This document shows, one piece after another, positions 6,034-15,011 of a stretch of DNA of 49,994 nt (its first letter is position 1; every line of letters starts with the position of its first letter). Location of the stretch: the NCBI RefSeq assembly GCF_001866645.1, contig NZ_MLYP01000033.1, positions 1-49,994 of the forward strand, given 5' to 3'. The notes beneath the pieces are model-generated. The model made no database searches, was not told where the DNA came from, and was given only the letters and a program-made list of their open reading frames with translations. A program made the translations under genes and the position numbers. Source of the DNA: Streptomyces colonosanans (GTDB taxonomy: Bacteria > Actinomycetota > Actinomycetes > Streptomycetales > Streptomycetaceae).

Positions 6034-8232
6034 TCAGCCGTCTTCGTCTTCTCCTGCACCGTCCCGGCCTGCGCAGATGGCCAGTACGTCGGTGCCGTAG
6101 CGGTTGAGCTTGCGGACTCCTACCCCTGAGATGCGTGCCAGCTCGCCCGCGTCGCCGGGAACCGCTTCGGCGATCGCGATCAGCGTTCTGTCGGTGAAGA
6201 CGCAGAACGCGGGCTGCCCGCTGCGGTTCGCCTGCACTGCCCGCCACTCGCGCAGCCGCTCGTAGAGGCCCTCGTCCATGTCGGAGGGGCAGTCGTCGCA
6301 GCGCATCAACTTCATCTCACCGGGGTCGGACAGCGTGCGCCCGCAGACTCGGCAACGGGCCGGGGTCCTGCTGGTACGGCGTGACAGGACGGCCGGGGCG
6401 GCGGTGCTGAAGCCGCGAACGACGCCTCCGGCACCGGGCGCGGCCGTGCGGCCCGTCGCGGCGGTGGAGCCGGGGCGCAGTCCGTCGAGGAAGCGGCTGG
6501 GCCGTCTACCGGGGCGACCGCCGGGTGAGCGGGACAGGGCCCAGGAGACATGGAGGTGTTCCCTCGCGCGGGTGATGCCTACATAGAGGAGACGGCGTTC
6601 TTCCTCGATCTGCTCGTCGGTCTTTGCGTAGGCGATCGGCATCATGCCCTCGGCGACACCGACGAGGAAGACGACGTCCCATTCCAAGCCCTTGGCCGAG
6701 TGCAGAGAGGCGAGGGTGACGCCCTGCACCGTCGGGGCGTGCTGGGCGTTCGCCCGCTCGTCGAGCTCCGCCACGAGGTCGGCGAGGGTGGCGCCGGGTT
6801 TGGTCGCGGCGAAGTCCTGGGCGAGGTTCACCAGCGCGGCCAAGGACTCCCAGCGCTCTCTGACGGCTCCGGAGCCCGCCGGCGGGGTGGGGGTCCAGCC
6901 TTCGCCCGAGAGCACGGCGCGCACCTGGGAGGGGAGGTCCACGGCGTCGTCGAGGAGGGAGTCATTGGCTCCGAAGCGGGCCGCGCCACGCAGGGCGATA
7001 CCTGCCTTGCGCACCTCGGGGCGGTCGAAGAACCTTTCAGCGCCACGGAGTTGGTAGGGGACTCCGACATCCGCGAGGGCCTGTTCGTAGATCTCGGACT
7101 GGGAGTTGGTGCGGAACAGGATCGCGATCTCGGCCGCGGGCACGCCGGTGGCGATCAGGTCACGGATGCGGCGGGCGGCGCCTTCGGCTTCGGCGGGCTC
7201 GTCTGTGTATTCGGCGAAGACGGGCTCGGGGCCGGGGGCACGCTGGGAGATCAGTTCGAGACGGTGTTCGGCGGCGCGGCCGCGGGCTTGGGAGAGGAGA
7301 CCGTTGGCCAGGCGGACGACCTGGGGTGAGGAGCGGTAGTCGCGGACGAGTTTGACAACGGTGGCTCCGGGGTGACGGGTGCGGAAGTCGAGGAGGTGGT
7401 CGGGGGTGGCACCGGTGAAGGAGTAGATCGTCTGGCTGGCGTCGCCGACGACGCACAGGCTGTCCCGGTCACCGAGCCACAACTCCAGCAGGCGCTGCTG
7501 GAGAGGGCTGACGTCCTGGTACTCGTCGACGACGAAGTGCTGGTACTGGGCGCGGACCTCCTCCGCGATGTCATGCCGGTCCTGAAGGATGCCGACGGTG
7601 AGGAGGAGGACATCCTCGAAGTCGATGACGGCGCGGTCACGCTTGAGGTCTTCGTAGGTCGCGTAGAGCTGGGCGATCTCGGCGGCATCGCGGGGGGCTT
7701 CGCGGCCCGCTCTGGCGGCTGCGGCGGCGTAGTCGGCGGGGACGGTCCGGGTGACCTTGGACCATTCGATTTCGGCGGTGACGTCCCGCAGCTCGTTGCG
7801 GTCGAGGCGGATACGACAGGCCGCGGCGGCGTCCGCAATGGTCTGGATCTTGCGGTCGATGATCCTGGGGAGGCCGCCGCCCACGGCCTTCGGCCAGAAG
7901 TACTGAAGTTGGCGCAGGGCGGCGGAGTGGAACGTACGGGCCTGGACGCCGGCGGCGCCGAGCTGACGGAGACGGCCGCGCATCTCACCCGCGGCGCGGT
8001 TGGTGAAGGTGACGGCGAGCACACTGGAGGGCTGAAGGATGCCGGCCCGGACTCCGTAGGCGATGCGGTGGGTGATGGCGCGCGTCTTGCCCGTGCCGGC
8101 GCCTGCCAGCACGCACACCGGACCGTGCAGGGCGGTCGCCACCTCGCGCTGCTCGGGATCGAGCCCTTCGAGCACCGCGTCGGCCGAGTCAGGAACCTGC
8201 GGGAAGAGGGTGGAGTGCGTTGCTGCTGTCAC
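6034..8232 (-). CDS. uvrD2: UvrD2-type superfamily 1 DNA helicase with HRDC domain
   Basis: A 732-residue SF1A helicase. Walker A is GAGTGKT (44-50), motif II is VDEYQD (~240), and motif VI-type GITRARE occurs near residue 550. The linker carries a CRVCG...CDDC zinc-like tetracysteine motif, and the last ~70 residues are an HRDC domain. This order (UvrD motor, four-cysteine motif, HRDC) is diagnostic of actinobacterial UvrD2, an ATP-dependent 3'-5' DNA helicase. The frame extends further upstream to 8844, but that part lies antisense to mycoredoxin. I chose GTG 8232, whose product begins VTAATHSTLF, just before conserved sequence. The ribosome site there is weak. It is divergent from the mycoredoxin gene. 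Confidence 0.92.
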   Translation of the reverse strand: MTAATHSTLFPQVPDSADAVLEGLDPEQREVATALHGPVCVLAGAGTGKTRAITHRIAYGVRAGILQPSSVLAVTFTNRAAGEMRGRLRQLGAAGVQARTFHSAALRQLQYFWPKAVGGGLPRIIDRKIQTIADAAAACRIRLDRNELRDVTAEIEWSKVTRTVPADYAAAAARAGREAPRDAAEIAQLYATYEDLKRDRAVIDFEDVLLLTVGILQDRHDIAEEVRAQYQHFVVDEYQDVSPLQQRLLELWLGDRDSLCVVGDASQTIYSFTGATPDHLLDFRTRHPGATVVKLVRDYRSSPQVVRLANGLLSQARGRAAEHRLELISQRAPGPEPVFAEYTDEPAEAEGAARRIRDLIATGVPAAEIAILFRTNSQSEIYEQALADVGVPYQLRGAERFFDRPEVRKAGIALRGAARFGANDSLLDDAVDLPSQVRAVLSGEGWTPTPPAGSGAVRERWESLAALVNLAQDFAATKPGATLADLVAELDERANAQHAPTVQGVTLASLHSAKGLEWDVVFLVGVAEGMMPIAYAKTDEQIEEERRLLYVGITRAREHLHVSWALSRSPGGRPGRRPSRFLDGLRPGSTAATGRTAAPGAGGVVRGFSTAAPAVLSRRTSRTPARCRVCGRTLSDPGEMKLMRCDDCPSDMDEGLYERLREWRAVQANRSGQPAFCVFTDRTLIAIAEAVPGDAGELARISGVGVRKLNRYGTDVLAICAGRDGAGEDEDG

Positions 8233-8355
8233 CCTGCCATGCTGCCAGGTCGGCGGAGACGGGTGCGGCGGTTGTCCACAGGGGGGCATGCGCAGTCGTA
8301 CCAATGCGGCAGGCGTCGCCCGTGACGGGCCGCACCCGCCCGCACCGGCGGGAAC

Positions 8356-8382
8356 GGGAATGGTGGAAGGTTCACGTACGTT
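8356..8382 (+). promoter_or_regulatory. Sigma-R-type promoter upstream of mycoredoxin
   Basis: GGGAAT at 8356-8361, an 18-bp spacer, then GTT at 8380-8382 match the Streptomyces sigma-R consensus (GGGAAT-N16 to 19-GTT), 51 bp before the start codon. Sigma-R controls the thiol-oxidative stress regulon, so the fit with a mycothiol-dependent oxidoreductase gene is good. Confidence 0.8.
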
Positions 8383-8433
8383 TGCCTTTTCAGCGAGCAC
8401 GCACTCGCCAAGCCGTAAAGGAGCGCAACCGAC

Positions 8434-8691
8434 ATGCCGGGCACTGTGACGATGTACAGCACTACGTGGTGTGGCTACTGCCGTCGGCTCAAGAGCCAGA
8501 TGGACCGCGAGGGCATCGCGTACAACGAGATCAACATCGAGCAGGACCCGGAGTCCGCGGCCTTCGTGGAGAAGGCGAACGGCGGAAACCAGACGGTTCC
8601 CACGGTTCGGGTGATCCCCACCCAGGGTGGCTCTGAGGTCGTCATGACCAACCCGAGCCTTGCCCAGGTGAAGCAGGCGCTCGGCGCCTGA
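8434..8691 (+). CDS. mrx1: Mycoredoxin (glutaredoxin-fold, mycothiol-dependent reductase)
   Basis: An 85-residue glutaredoxin-fold protein with the CGYC active site at C13-C16 and the cis-proline segment TVPTVRV. Mycoredoxin-1 removes mycothiol from oxidised protein thiols, with C13 as nucleophile and mycothione reductase recycling the mycothiol. Length and motif match actinobacterial Mrx1. The ATG at 8434 has AGGAGCG 8-10 nt upstream. A sigma-R-like promoter precedes it and a hairpin follows it, so it is probably a monocistronic unit induced by thiol oxidation. It is transcribed divergently from uvrD2. Confidence 0.93.
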   Translation: MPGTVTMYSTTWCGYCRRLKSQMDREGIAYNEINIEQDPESAAFVEKANGGNQTVPTVRVIPTQGGSEVVMTNPSLAQVKQALGA

Positions 8692-8706
8692 CTCGTCTCC
8701 CGGGAG

Positions 8707-8738
8707 GCAGCCCTCGTCCCTGCACGGACGGGGGCTGC
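8707..8738 (+). terminator. Terminator after mycoredoxin
   Basis: The stem GCAGCCC/GGGGCTGC plus an inner CGTCC/GGACG pairing (8707-8738) lies 15 nt after the stop and is followed by TTCTCG. Confidence 0.75.
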
Positions 8739-8864
8739 TTCTCGCATACACAGGCTGTCGTCGACGCGAGCGTGGTCGAGTGCTGTCCGCCGCTCCGGCC
8801 AGTGTCCTCGTCCGACGCCCAAGGGGGCGCTGCCGAGCCCCCAAGCCGTGAGCGCGTGCCGGTG

Positions 8865-9806
8865 TCAGCTACTCCTCGCCGGCAGCGGCTTGCCGTACCA
8901 CAGTTCGATCAGGCGGGCGGCGATGGAGATGCCGTACGGGGGCAGCACCTCGCCGGACTCGAAGGCGGCGCGCAATTCCTCGCGGGAGAACCAGCGGGCC
9001 TCATGGATCTCGTCGCCGTCGACGTGGATGTCGGTGGTGGTGGCGCGGGCGAGGAAGCCGAGCATCAGGCTGGAAGGGAAGGGCCAAGGCTGGCTGGCGA
9101 TGTACTCGACCTCGCCGACGGTGATGCCCACCTCCTCGAAGGCCTCACGGCACACCGACTGCTCGATGGACTCGCCGGGCTCGACGAAGCCGGCGAGGGT
9201 CGAGAAGCGGCCTTCGGGCCAGTGCACCTGGCGGCCCAGCAGGATGCGGTCCTTCTCGTCGATGACGGCCATGATCACCGCGGGGTCGGTGCGCGGGTAG
9301 TGCTCGGCACCGCAGGCCGGGCAACGGCGGATGTGACCGGCGGCCGCGATGACCGTCCGTTCGCCGCAGCGCGAGCAGAAGCGGTGCATACGCTGCCAGT
9401 TCTCCAGGGCGACCGCGTGCACCATCAGGCCCGCGTCGCGCGGGGACAGCAGTAGTCCGGCCTCGCGCAGACCGGCCGGGCGCGCGGACTGGTCCATGCG
9501 GCCCGGGAGCGCGTCCTTCTGGAGTGCGAAGTAGCTCACACCGGCCTCGTCCGTGCCCAGGAAGTACCGGTGGGCCTCCGTGAGGGGTGCCTCGAAGGAG
9601 GGAGTCATGACGAGTTCGGTCCGGCCGTCGGGTGTCTCGTCGATGAGGACCTGGCCACCGGAGACCACGAAGCAGCGGGTCGTGGGGTGGCTCCACGCCG
9701 CGGCGAGCCAGGCCTCGTCGAGCCGGTGGTGGGCGGCCCGGTCAATGTCGCTCGGTGCGGTGAGCGAGATGGGCCGGTCGGCGGTGTGGTCGGTCCAGGT
9801 GGTCAC
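8865..9806 (-). CDS. nudC: NAD(+) diphosphatase NudC (Nudix hydrolase)
   Basis: A 313-residue protein. After an N-terminal NudC-type domain come a zinc ribbon (CSRCG...CPACG, ~145-170) and a complete Nudix box (GFVEPGES...REAFEEVGI, ~205-227). The SQPWPFPSSLM motif just after it is specific for the NADH pyrophosphatase group. The enzyme cleaves NAD(H) to NMN(H) and AMP, and NudC homologues also remove NAD caps from RNA 5' ends. The frame is open to 10010, but residues before GTG 9806 are low-complexity; GGAAG precedes GTG 9806 at a suitable distance. A dipeptidase gene lies 164 bp upstream on the same strand. Confidence 0.93.
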   Translation of the reverse strand: MTTWTDHTADRPISLTAPSDIDRAAHHRLDEAWLAAAWSHPTTRCFVVSGGQVLIDETPDGRTELVMTPSFEAPLTEAHRYFLGTDEAGVSYFALQKDALPGRMDQSARPAGLREAGLLLSPRDAGLMVHAVALENWQRMHRFCSRCGERTVIAAAGHIRRCPACGAEHYPRTDPAVIMAVIDEKDRILLGRQVHWPEGRFSTLAGFVEPGESIEQSVCREAFEEVGITVGEVEYIASQPWPFPSSLMLGFLARATTTDIHVDGDEIHEARWFSREELRAAFESGEVLPPYGISIAARLIELWYGKPLPARSS

Positions 9807-9970
9807 GAGTGCTTCCAACTCCCCCGGTGCAGCGGTTGGTTCGGCGGGCGGTTCAGCGGGACATACGGCTGGAGAGGACGGGGGTCGGCGGGCCTTGGCC
9901 GTGCGGGGCGGTCCTTCCAGTGTGCCCCGCCCCGCGGCCCGCCCGGGCGGCCGTGCGCCCCGTGAGTTCG

Positions 9971-11374
9971 TCAGTCCGCATGGCGCCAGTTCTCCCCCAG
10001 GTCGCCCCACAGGTAGGCGGCGGTCTCGACGCCCTTGAGGAGCAGGTCGAGTTCGACCTTCTCGTTCGGGGCGTGCCAGCCGTCGGACGGGATGGAGATG
10101 CCGAGGAAGAGGACGGGGGCGCCGAGGACTTCCTGGAGGTCTGCGGCGGGTCCGGAGCCGCCTTCGCGGGTGAAGCGCACCGGCTGCTCGAAGGCGCGGC
10201 CCATGGCGCGGACGACCGACTGCAGCGCGGGGTGGTCGAGGGGCGTCAGGCAGGGGCGGGTGGCCGCGCCGAACGTGACCTCGTGCCGGATCCCGGCGGG
10301 CAGCCGGTCGGCGGCCCAGGCGCGGACGGCCTCTTCGATGTGGTCGGGATCCTGGCCGGCGACGAGCCGGAAGGAGAGTTTGACCATGGCCGAGGACGGG
10401 ATGATCGTCTTGCTGCCGGGGCCTTGATAGCCGCCACCGATGCCGTTGACCTCGGCGGTGGGGCGGGCCCAGATGCGCTCCAGGGTGGTGTGTCCCGCCT
10501 CACCGTGCGTGGCGGCCGACTTGGCGGTCCGCAGCCACTGCGCCTCCTCGAAGGGCAGTTCGGCGAAGAGTTCCCGTTCGCGGTCGGTGAGTGCGGTGAC
10601 GCCGTCGTAGAAGCCGGGGATCGCCACGCGCGCGTGCTCGTCGTGCAGGGCGGCGACCAGGCGTGCGGCCGCGGTGGCGGGGTTGGGTACGGCACCGCCG
10701 AAGGAGCCGGAGTGGATGTCCTGCTCGGGCCCGTGCAGGGTGATCTCGCACTCGGCGAGGCCGCGCATGCCCGTGCACACCGTGGGGGTGTCCGCGGACC
10801 ACATGCCGGTGTCGGAGATGATCACCGTGTCGGCGGCGAGCCGGTCCGCGTGCTTCTCGACGAGGGCGCGGAAGTGCGGGGAGCCGGACTCCTCCTCGCC
10901 CTCGATCAGCAGCTTCAGATGGACCGCGGGGGCGCTGCGGCCGGTGGCGGCGAGGTGGGCGCGGACGCCGAGTGTGTGGAAGTACACCTGGCCCTTGTCG
11001 TCGGCGGCCCCGCGCGCGTAGAGGCGTCCCTCGCGGATCACGGGCTCGAAGGGGTCGCCGGCCCAGCCGTCCTCGCGGGCGGCGGGCTGTACATCGTGGT
11101 GGCCGTAGACGAGGACGGTGGGCGCCTGGGCGTCCTCGGAGGGCCATTCGGCGAAGACGGCGGGGGCGCCGTCCGTCGGCCACACCTCGACGGTGGGGAA
11201 GCCGGTCTCGCTGAGCTTGGCGGCGAGCCAGTCCGCACTGTGGCACACGTCCGCCGCGTGCTCGGGCTGCGCGGACACCGACGGGATGCGCAGCCACTCC
11301 ATGAGGTCGTCGAGGAAGGCGGCGCGGTGGTCGTCGATGTAGGTACGGACGGCACTGTCCGGGGTCTCGCTCAT
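9971..11374 (-). CDS. M20 family metallo-dipeptidase
   Basis: A 467-residue M20 peptidase (CNDP/PepV-like). Metal and catalytic landmarks are YGHHDVQP (~100), the bridging aspartate in ARGAADDKGQ (~135), EGEEESGS (~170, general base and metal ligand), and a late HAPNEKVELD histidine/glutamate motif (~440). The substrate class is dipeptides or N-acyl amino acids. There is no signal peptide, so it is probably cytosolic. The ATG at 11374 is taken because the product MSETPDSAVRTYI aligns with family N-termini; the frame upstream of it is antisense-like. The gene begins 10 bp after the adnB stop (11385) and may be transcribed with it. Confidence 0.92.
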   Translation of the reverse strand: MSETPDSAVRTYIDDHRAAFLDDLMEWLRIPSVSAQPEHAADVCHSADWLAAKLSETGFPTVEVWPTDGAPAVFAEWPSEDAQAPTVLVYGHHDVQPAAREDGWAGDPFEPVIREGRLYARGAADDKGQVYFHTLGVRAHLAATGRSAPAVHLKLLIEGEEESGSPHFRALVEKHADRLAADTVIISDTGMWSADTPTVCTGMRGLAECEITLHGPEQDIHSGSFGGAVPNPATAAARLVAALHDEHARVAIPGFYDGVTALTDRERELFAELPFEEAQWLRTAKSAATHGEAGHTTLERIWARPTAEVNGIGGGYQGPGSKTIIPSSAMVKLSFRLVAGQDPDHIEEAVRAWAADRLPAGIRHEVTFGAATRPCLTPLDHPALQSVVRAMGRAFEQPVRFTREGGSGPAADLQEVLGAPVLFLGISIPSDGWHAPNEKVELDLLLKGVETAAYLWGDLGENWRHAD

Positions 11375-11384
11375 GGCCACGAGC

Positions 11385-14300
11385 CTATCGGCCCGCGCCC
11401 ACGCCTTGGTCCGCCGGTTCCCTGCCGGAAGGCCCCTCCTGCAGCAGCCGCTCCAGTGCGGCCCGGTCCAAAAGCCCTTCGGGGTGTACGACCTCGCCGG
11501 TGCGGACGTACAGGAACGCGGCCCTGACGGCCTCCAGGGGCACGCCCTGCTGTTCCGCCCAGGCAAGCCGGTACAGGGCGAGCTGGAGCGGGTCTCCGGT
11601 GCGAGTGCGGCCGGTTTTCCAGTCGACGATCTCGTACACCGTCCCGTCGCCGTCGTCCACGCGGTAGACGGCGTCGATACGGCCGCGTACGACACGTCCG
11701 GCGAGAGCGAGTTGGAAGGGGGCCTCGACCCGGTAGGGGGTGCGGTGCGCGTAGGGGGTTCGCTCAAAGGCGTCCTTGAGGGTCTCCAGGTCACGCTCGT
11801 CGGCGATCTCGGCGTCGGTTCCGGGCAGCTCCTCCGGCTCCAGCATGGGCAGCATCAGTTCCTCGAAGCGTGCCTCGACCCATGCGTGGAAGCGGGTGCC
11901 GCGGCGCGCGGCCGGTTGCGGAGGACGTGGCATGGGGCGCGCGAGTTCCTGCGCGAACCCGTCGGGGTCGGCGGCCAGACGCAACACCTGGGACGCGGTC
12001 AGCGACGGCGGCAGAGGGACGTCGGTGACACGCGCGCGGGCGCGCTGCAGCTCTCCGGTGAGGGCGTCCAGGTCACGGTCCCAGGAGGCGACGGCGTGGG
12101 CCTCCTCCGGGGTGAACACGGGGGCGTCCTCGGCAAGGTGCTGCCGCCTGGCGCGAGGGATGGCCGGGGTGTCGTCACCACCCGGTACGCGCGCGTGGGG
12201 CGGGTCCGCCGGGCGGTCGGCGGTCCAGGAATCCCAGTCGGAGGCGTCCTCCTCGGGCGACCCGCCGGGGAGGACGTCGTAGGGGCCTTCCTCCTCGTAA
12301 CGATCTTCCTCGTAGAGGTCTTCGTCTTCCGGTGGCGGAGGCCATTCCGGGTCGTCATACGCGGAGGGGTCGTGGGTGGCCGCGCGATGCGCGCCGTCGT
12401 GCGACGTCATCCGCTCCAGGTGGGCCAGTACGGTCTCGGCGGCGGCCCGGCGGCGGGCAAGGGCCGCCTCGTCCAGCGGAAGCGGCCAGGCGTGGTCGGT
12501 GGCGTCCTCGCGCAGCGCCGGGTTCTCCTCGTCCTCGGCCGGCTGCTCGGCCCAGGCCTCGATCTCGCCGTATCCGGCGGCGCAGTGATCGTGGAGGGCC
12601 TGAAGGAAGTCCGAGGGGCCGCGGGGGCGCTTCTGGGCGGGGCCCCACCAGTGACCGGAGCCGAGCAGCAGGGAGCGCGGGCGGGTGAAGGTGACGTAGC
12701 CGAGGCGCAGCTCCTCGGTGAGCTGGTGCTCCTTCATGGCCTCGTGGAAGGACTTCAGACCCCGGGAGTCCCACGTCTCGACGTCGGGCAGAGTGTCGGC
12801 GTCGCCGCGCAGGGCGTGTGGCAGCACCTTGCCCTGGGCGGTCCACTTCTCGCGGCCCTGGGTGCTCGGGAAGGTGCCGGTGACCAGTCCGGGGACGGCG
12901 ACGACATCCCACTCCAGACCCTTGGACTTGTGCGCGGTGAGCACCTTGACGGTGTTCTCGCCGCCGGGCAGGGCGTTGTCGAGGCCTTTCTCGTACTGGG
13001 CGGCGGTGCGCAGGAAGCCGAGGAACGCCAGGAGGGTGGTGCCCGGTTCGTTGGCGGCGAAGGTGGCGGCGATGTCGAGGAAGTTCGACAGGGTCTCGCG
13101 GCGGCGGGCGGCCAGCGCGTGCGGTGACGCGGACAGCTCCACCTCGAGGCCGGTGACGGCGAGCACCCGGTGCAGGACGTCCATCAGCGGGTCGGCGAGA
13201 CAGCGGCGCAGCTCGCGCAGCTCGGCGGCGAGGCGGGCGAAGCGCACACGCGCGTCGGGCGAGAAAGGCAGCCTGTCGTCCTCCCGCTCGGCCTCCATCG
13301 GCAGTTCGAGGAATGTGTCGAGGGCGTCCGCGAGCGACATCACCTCGGACGGGTCGACGCCCTCGACGGCCGCGGCGAGCCGCCGGTCCGGGTCGTCGTC
13401 GGCGCCCACGCGCGCGTGCGGCACGAGCAGCCTGGCGCGCCGTCCCAGGAGAGCAAGGTCACGGGGACCGATGCGCCAGCGCGGGCCGGTGAGGAGGCGG
13501 ACCAGGGAGGCGTTGGCACCAGGGTCCTGGAGGACCTCGCAGACGGCGACGAGGTCGGCGACCTCGGGCAGATGCAACAGCCCGGACAGGCCCACGACCT
13601 CCACCGGGATGTCGCGGGCGACGAGGGCGCCCTGGATTTCCGCGAAGTCGGTCGCCGTGCGGCACAGGACCGCGATCTCGCCGGGCGCCGTGCCGGTGTC
13701 CACGAGGTGGGCGATGGAGTCGGCGATCCAGCCGATCTCCTCGGCGTGAGTGCGCAGCAGCGCGCAGCGGACCTGTCCGTCGCGTTCGGCGCCGGGGGCG
13801 GGGCGCAGCGCCTCCACGCCCGCGTGCATCGCGCGCAGTGGCTCGGCGAGGCCGTTGGCGAGGTCGAGGAGGCGGCCACCGCTGCGGCGATTCTCACTGA
13901 GCGCCTGCCGTGTGGCGGGGCGGCCGTCGGCGTGCGGGAAGTGCTCGGGGAAGTCGTCGAGGTTGGCGACGGAGGCACCGCGCCAGCCGTAGATCGCCTG
14001 GCACGGGTCTCCCACGGCGGTCACGGGATGGCCGGTGCCGTCGCCGAACAGCCCGGCGAGCAGGACGCGCTGCGCCACCGAGGTGTCCTGGTACTCGTCG
14101 AGCAGGACCACGCGGAACTCGTCACGCAGGACGCGGCCCACCTCGGGAAGCCCGGCGAGGGTCGCCGACAGGGCGATCTGGTCGCCGAAGTCGAGGAGGT
14201 CCCGCTCCCGTTTCGCCGCGCGGTAGCGGTCGACCAGCTCGGCCAGTTCACGACGGGCGGCGGCGGTCTCGGGGACCTTGCGCAGGTCGGCGTTGGTGAG

Positions 14301-14930
14301 CTTGACGCCGTCCAGGGTGCGCAGCAGTTCGGCGTCGTGGGCGCGCAGGTCCTCCGGTCGTACGAGGTGCTCGGCCAGCTCGGAGTCGAGGGCGAGCAGG
14401 TCGCTGACGAGGTCCGGGAAGGAACGGGTCAGCGCCGGGTAGGGGCCGGGGGCCTCGCGCAGCACGCGCGCGGCGAGCTGGTAGCGCGTGGCGTCGGCGA
14501 GCAGGCGGGAGGTCGGTTCGAGCCCGACACGCAGGCCGTGGTCGGTCAGCAGGCGGCCCGCGAAGGCGTGGTACGTGGAGATCACCGGCTCGCCCGGCGG
14601 GTTGTCCGGGTCGATCACGTCCGGATCGGTGACTCCCGCCTTGACGAGCGCCTTGCGGACGCGCTCGGCGAGTTCACCGGCCGCCTTGTTGGTGAACGTC
14701 AGGCCGAGGACCTGCTCGGGAGCGACCTGACCGGTGCCCACCAGCCACACCACGCGGGCCGCCATCACCGTGGTCTTGCCCGACCCGGCTCCGGCCACGA
14801 TCACCTGCGGGGCGGGCGGTGCGGTGATGCAGGCCGTCTGCTCCGGGGTGAACGGAATGCCGAGGAGCTCCTTGAGCTGCTCGGGGTCGGTGATACGGGC
14901 GGGCACATCGGAGAGGCTAGCGGCGGCCAC
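11385..14930 (-). CDS. adnB: AdnB-like helicase-nuclease subunit
   Basis: A 1181-residue UvrD/PcrA-type motor fused to a RecB-type nuclease. Walker A is GAGSGKTT (47-54), motif II is LDEYQD (~290), and a GYVTFTRPR-type motif VI lies near residue 745. The C-terminal domain has RGTRFHAWVE (~1020) and VVRGRIDAVYR...EIVDWKTG (~1085-1107), which carry the Asp and Lys of the PD-(D/E)xK nuclease. Mycobacterial AdnAB is a heterodimeric end-resection machine, and AdnB is the lead motor. A strongly acidic, probably disordered insert (Asp/Glu/Tyr-rich, ~residues 855-885) separates motor and nuclease. It lies 81 bp downstream of adnA on the same strand, so one operon is likely. Confidence 0.9.
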   Translation of the reverse strand: MAAASLSDVPARITDPEQLKELLGIPFTPEQTACITAPPAPQVIVAGAGSGKTTVMAARVVWLVGTGQVAPEQVLGLTFTNKAAGELAERVRKALVKAGVTDPDVIDPDNPPGEPVISTYHAFAGRLLTDHGLRVGLEPTSRLLADATRYQLAARVLREAPGPYPALTRSFPDLVSDLLALDSELAEHLVRPEDLRAHDAELLRTLDGVKLTNADLRKVPETAAARRELAELVDRYRAAKRERDLLDFGDQIALSATLAGLPEVGRVLRDEFRVVLLDEYQDTSVAQRVLLAGLFGDGTGHPVTAVGDPCQAIYGWRGASVANLDDFPEHFPHADGRPATRQALSENRRSGGRLLDLANGLAEPLRAMHAGVEALRPAPGAERDGQVRCALLRTHAEEIGWIADSIAHLVDTGTAPGEIAVLCRTATDFAEIQGALVARDIPVEVVGLSGLLHLPEVADLVAVCEVLQDPGANASLVRLLTGPRWRIGPRDLALLGRRARLLVPHARVGADDDPDRRLAAAVEGVDPSEVMSLADALDTFLELPMEAEREDDRLPFSPDARVRFARLAAELRELRRCLADPLMDVLHRVLAVTGLEVELSASPHALAARRRETLSNFLDIAATFAANEPGTTLLAFLGFLRTAAQYEKGLDNALPGGENTVKVLTAHKSKGLEWDVVAVPGLVTGTFPSTQGREKWTAQGKVLPHALRGDADTLPDVETWDSRGLKSFHEAMKEHQLTEELRLGYVTFTRPRSLLLGSGHWWGPAQKRPRGPSDFLQALHDHCAAGYGEIEAWAEQPAEDEENPALREDATDHAWPLPLDEAALARRRAAAETVLAHLERMTSHDGAHRAATHDPSAYDDPEWPPPPEDEDLYEEDRYEEEGPYDVLPGGSPEEDASDWDSWTADRPADPPHARVPGGDDTPAIPRARRQHLAEDAPVFTPEEAHAVASWDRDLDALTGELQRARARVTDVPLPPSLTASQVLRLAADPDGFAQELARPMPRPPQPAARRGTRFHAWVEARFEELMLPMLEPEELPGTDAEIADERDLETLKDAFERTPYAHRTPYRVEAPFQLALAGRVVRGRIDAVYRVDDGDGTVYEIVDWKTGRTRTGDPLQLALYRLAWAEQQGVPLEAVRAAFLYVRTGEVVHPEGLLDRAALERLLQEGPSGREPADQGVGAGR

Positions 14931-15011
14931 CGACAGCGGGGTCCGGATCCCCCGTCGGACTCGAAGAAGTGCTGGTCAGAACAGATGGTGTGGTACATCA
15001 CACGGGCGTTC

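Noticed and set aside
8233..8844. N-terminal extension of uvrD2 to 8844
   Set aside because: This part overlaps mycoredoxin and its sigma-R promoter on the other strand and has no conserved residues.
9809..11527. 572-codon plus-strand frame
   Set aside because: It is antisense to nudC and the M20 dipeptidase, which have clear catalytic motifs.
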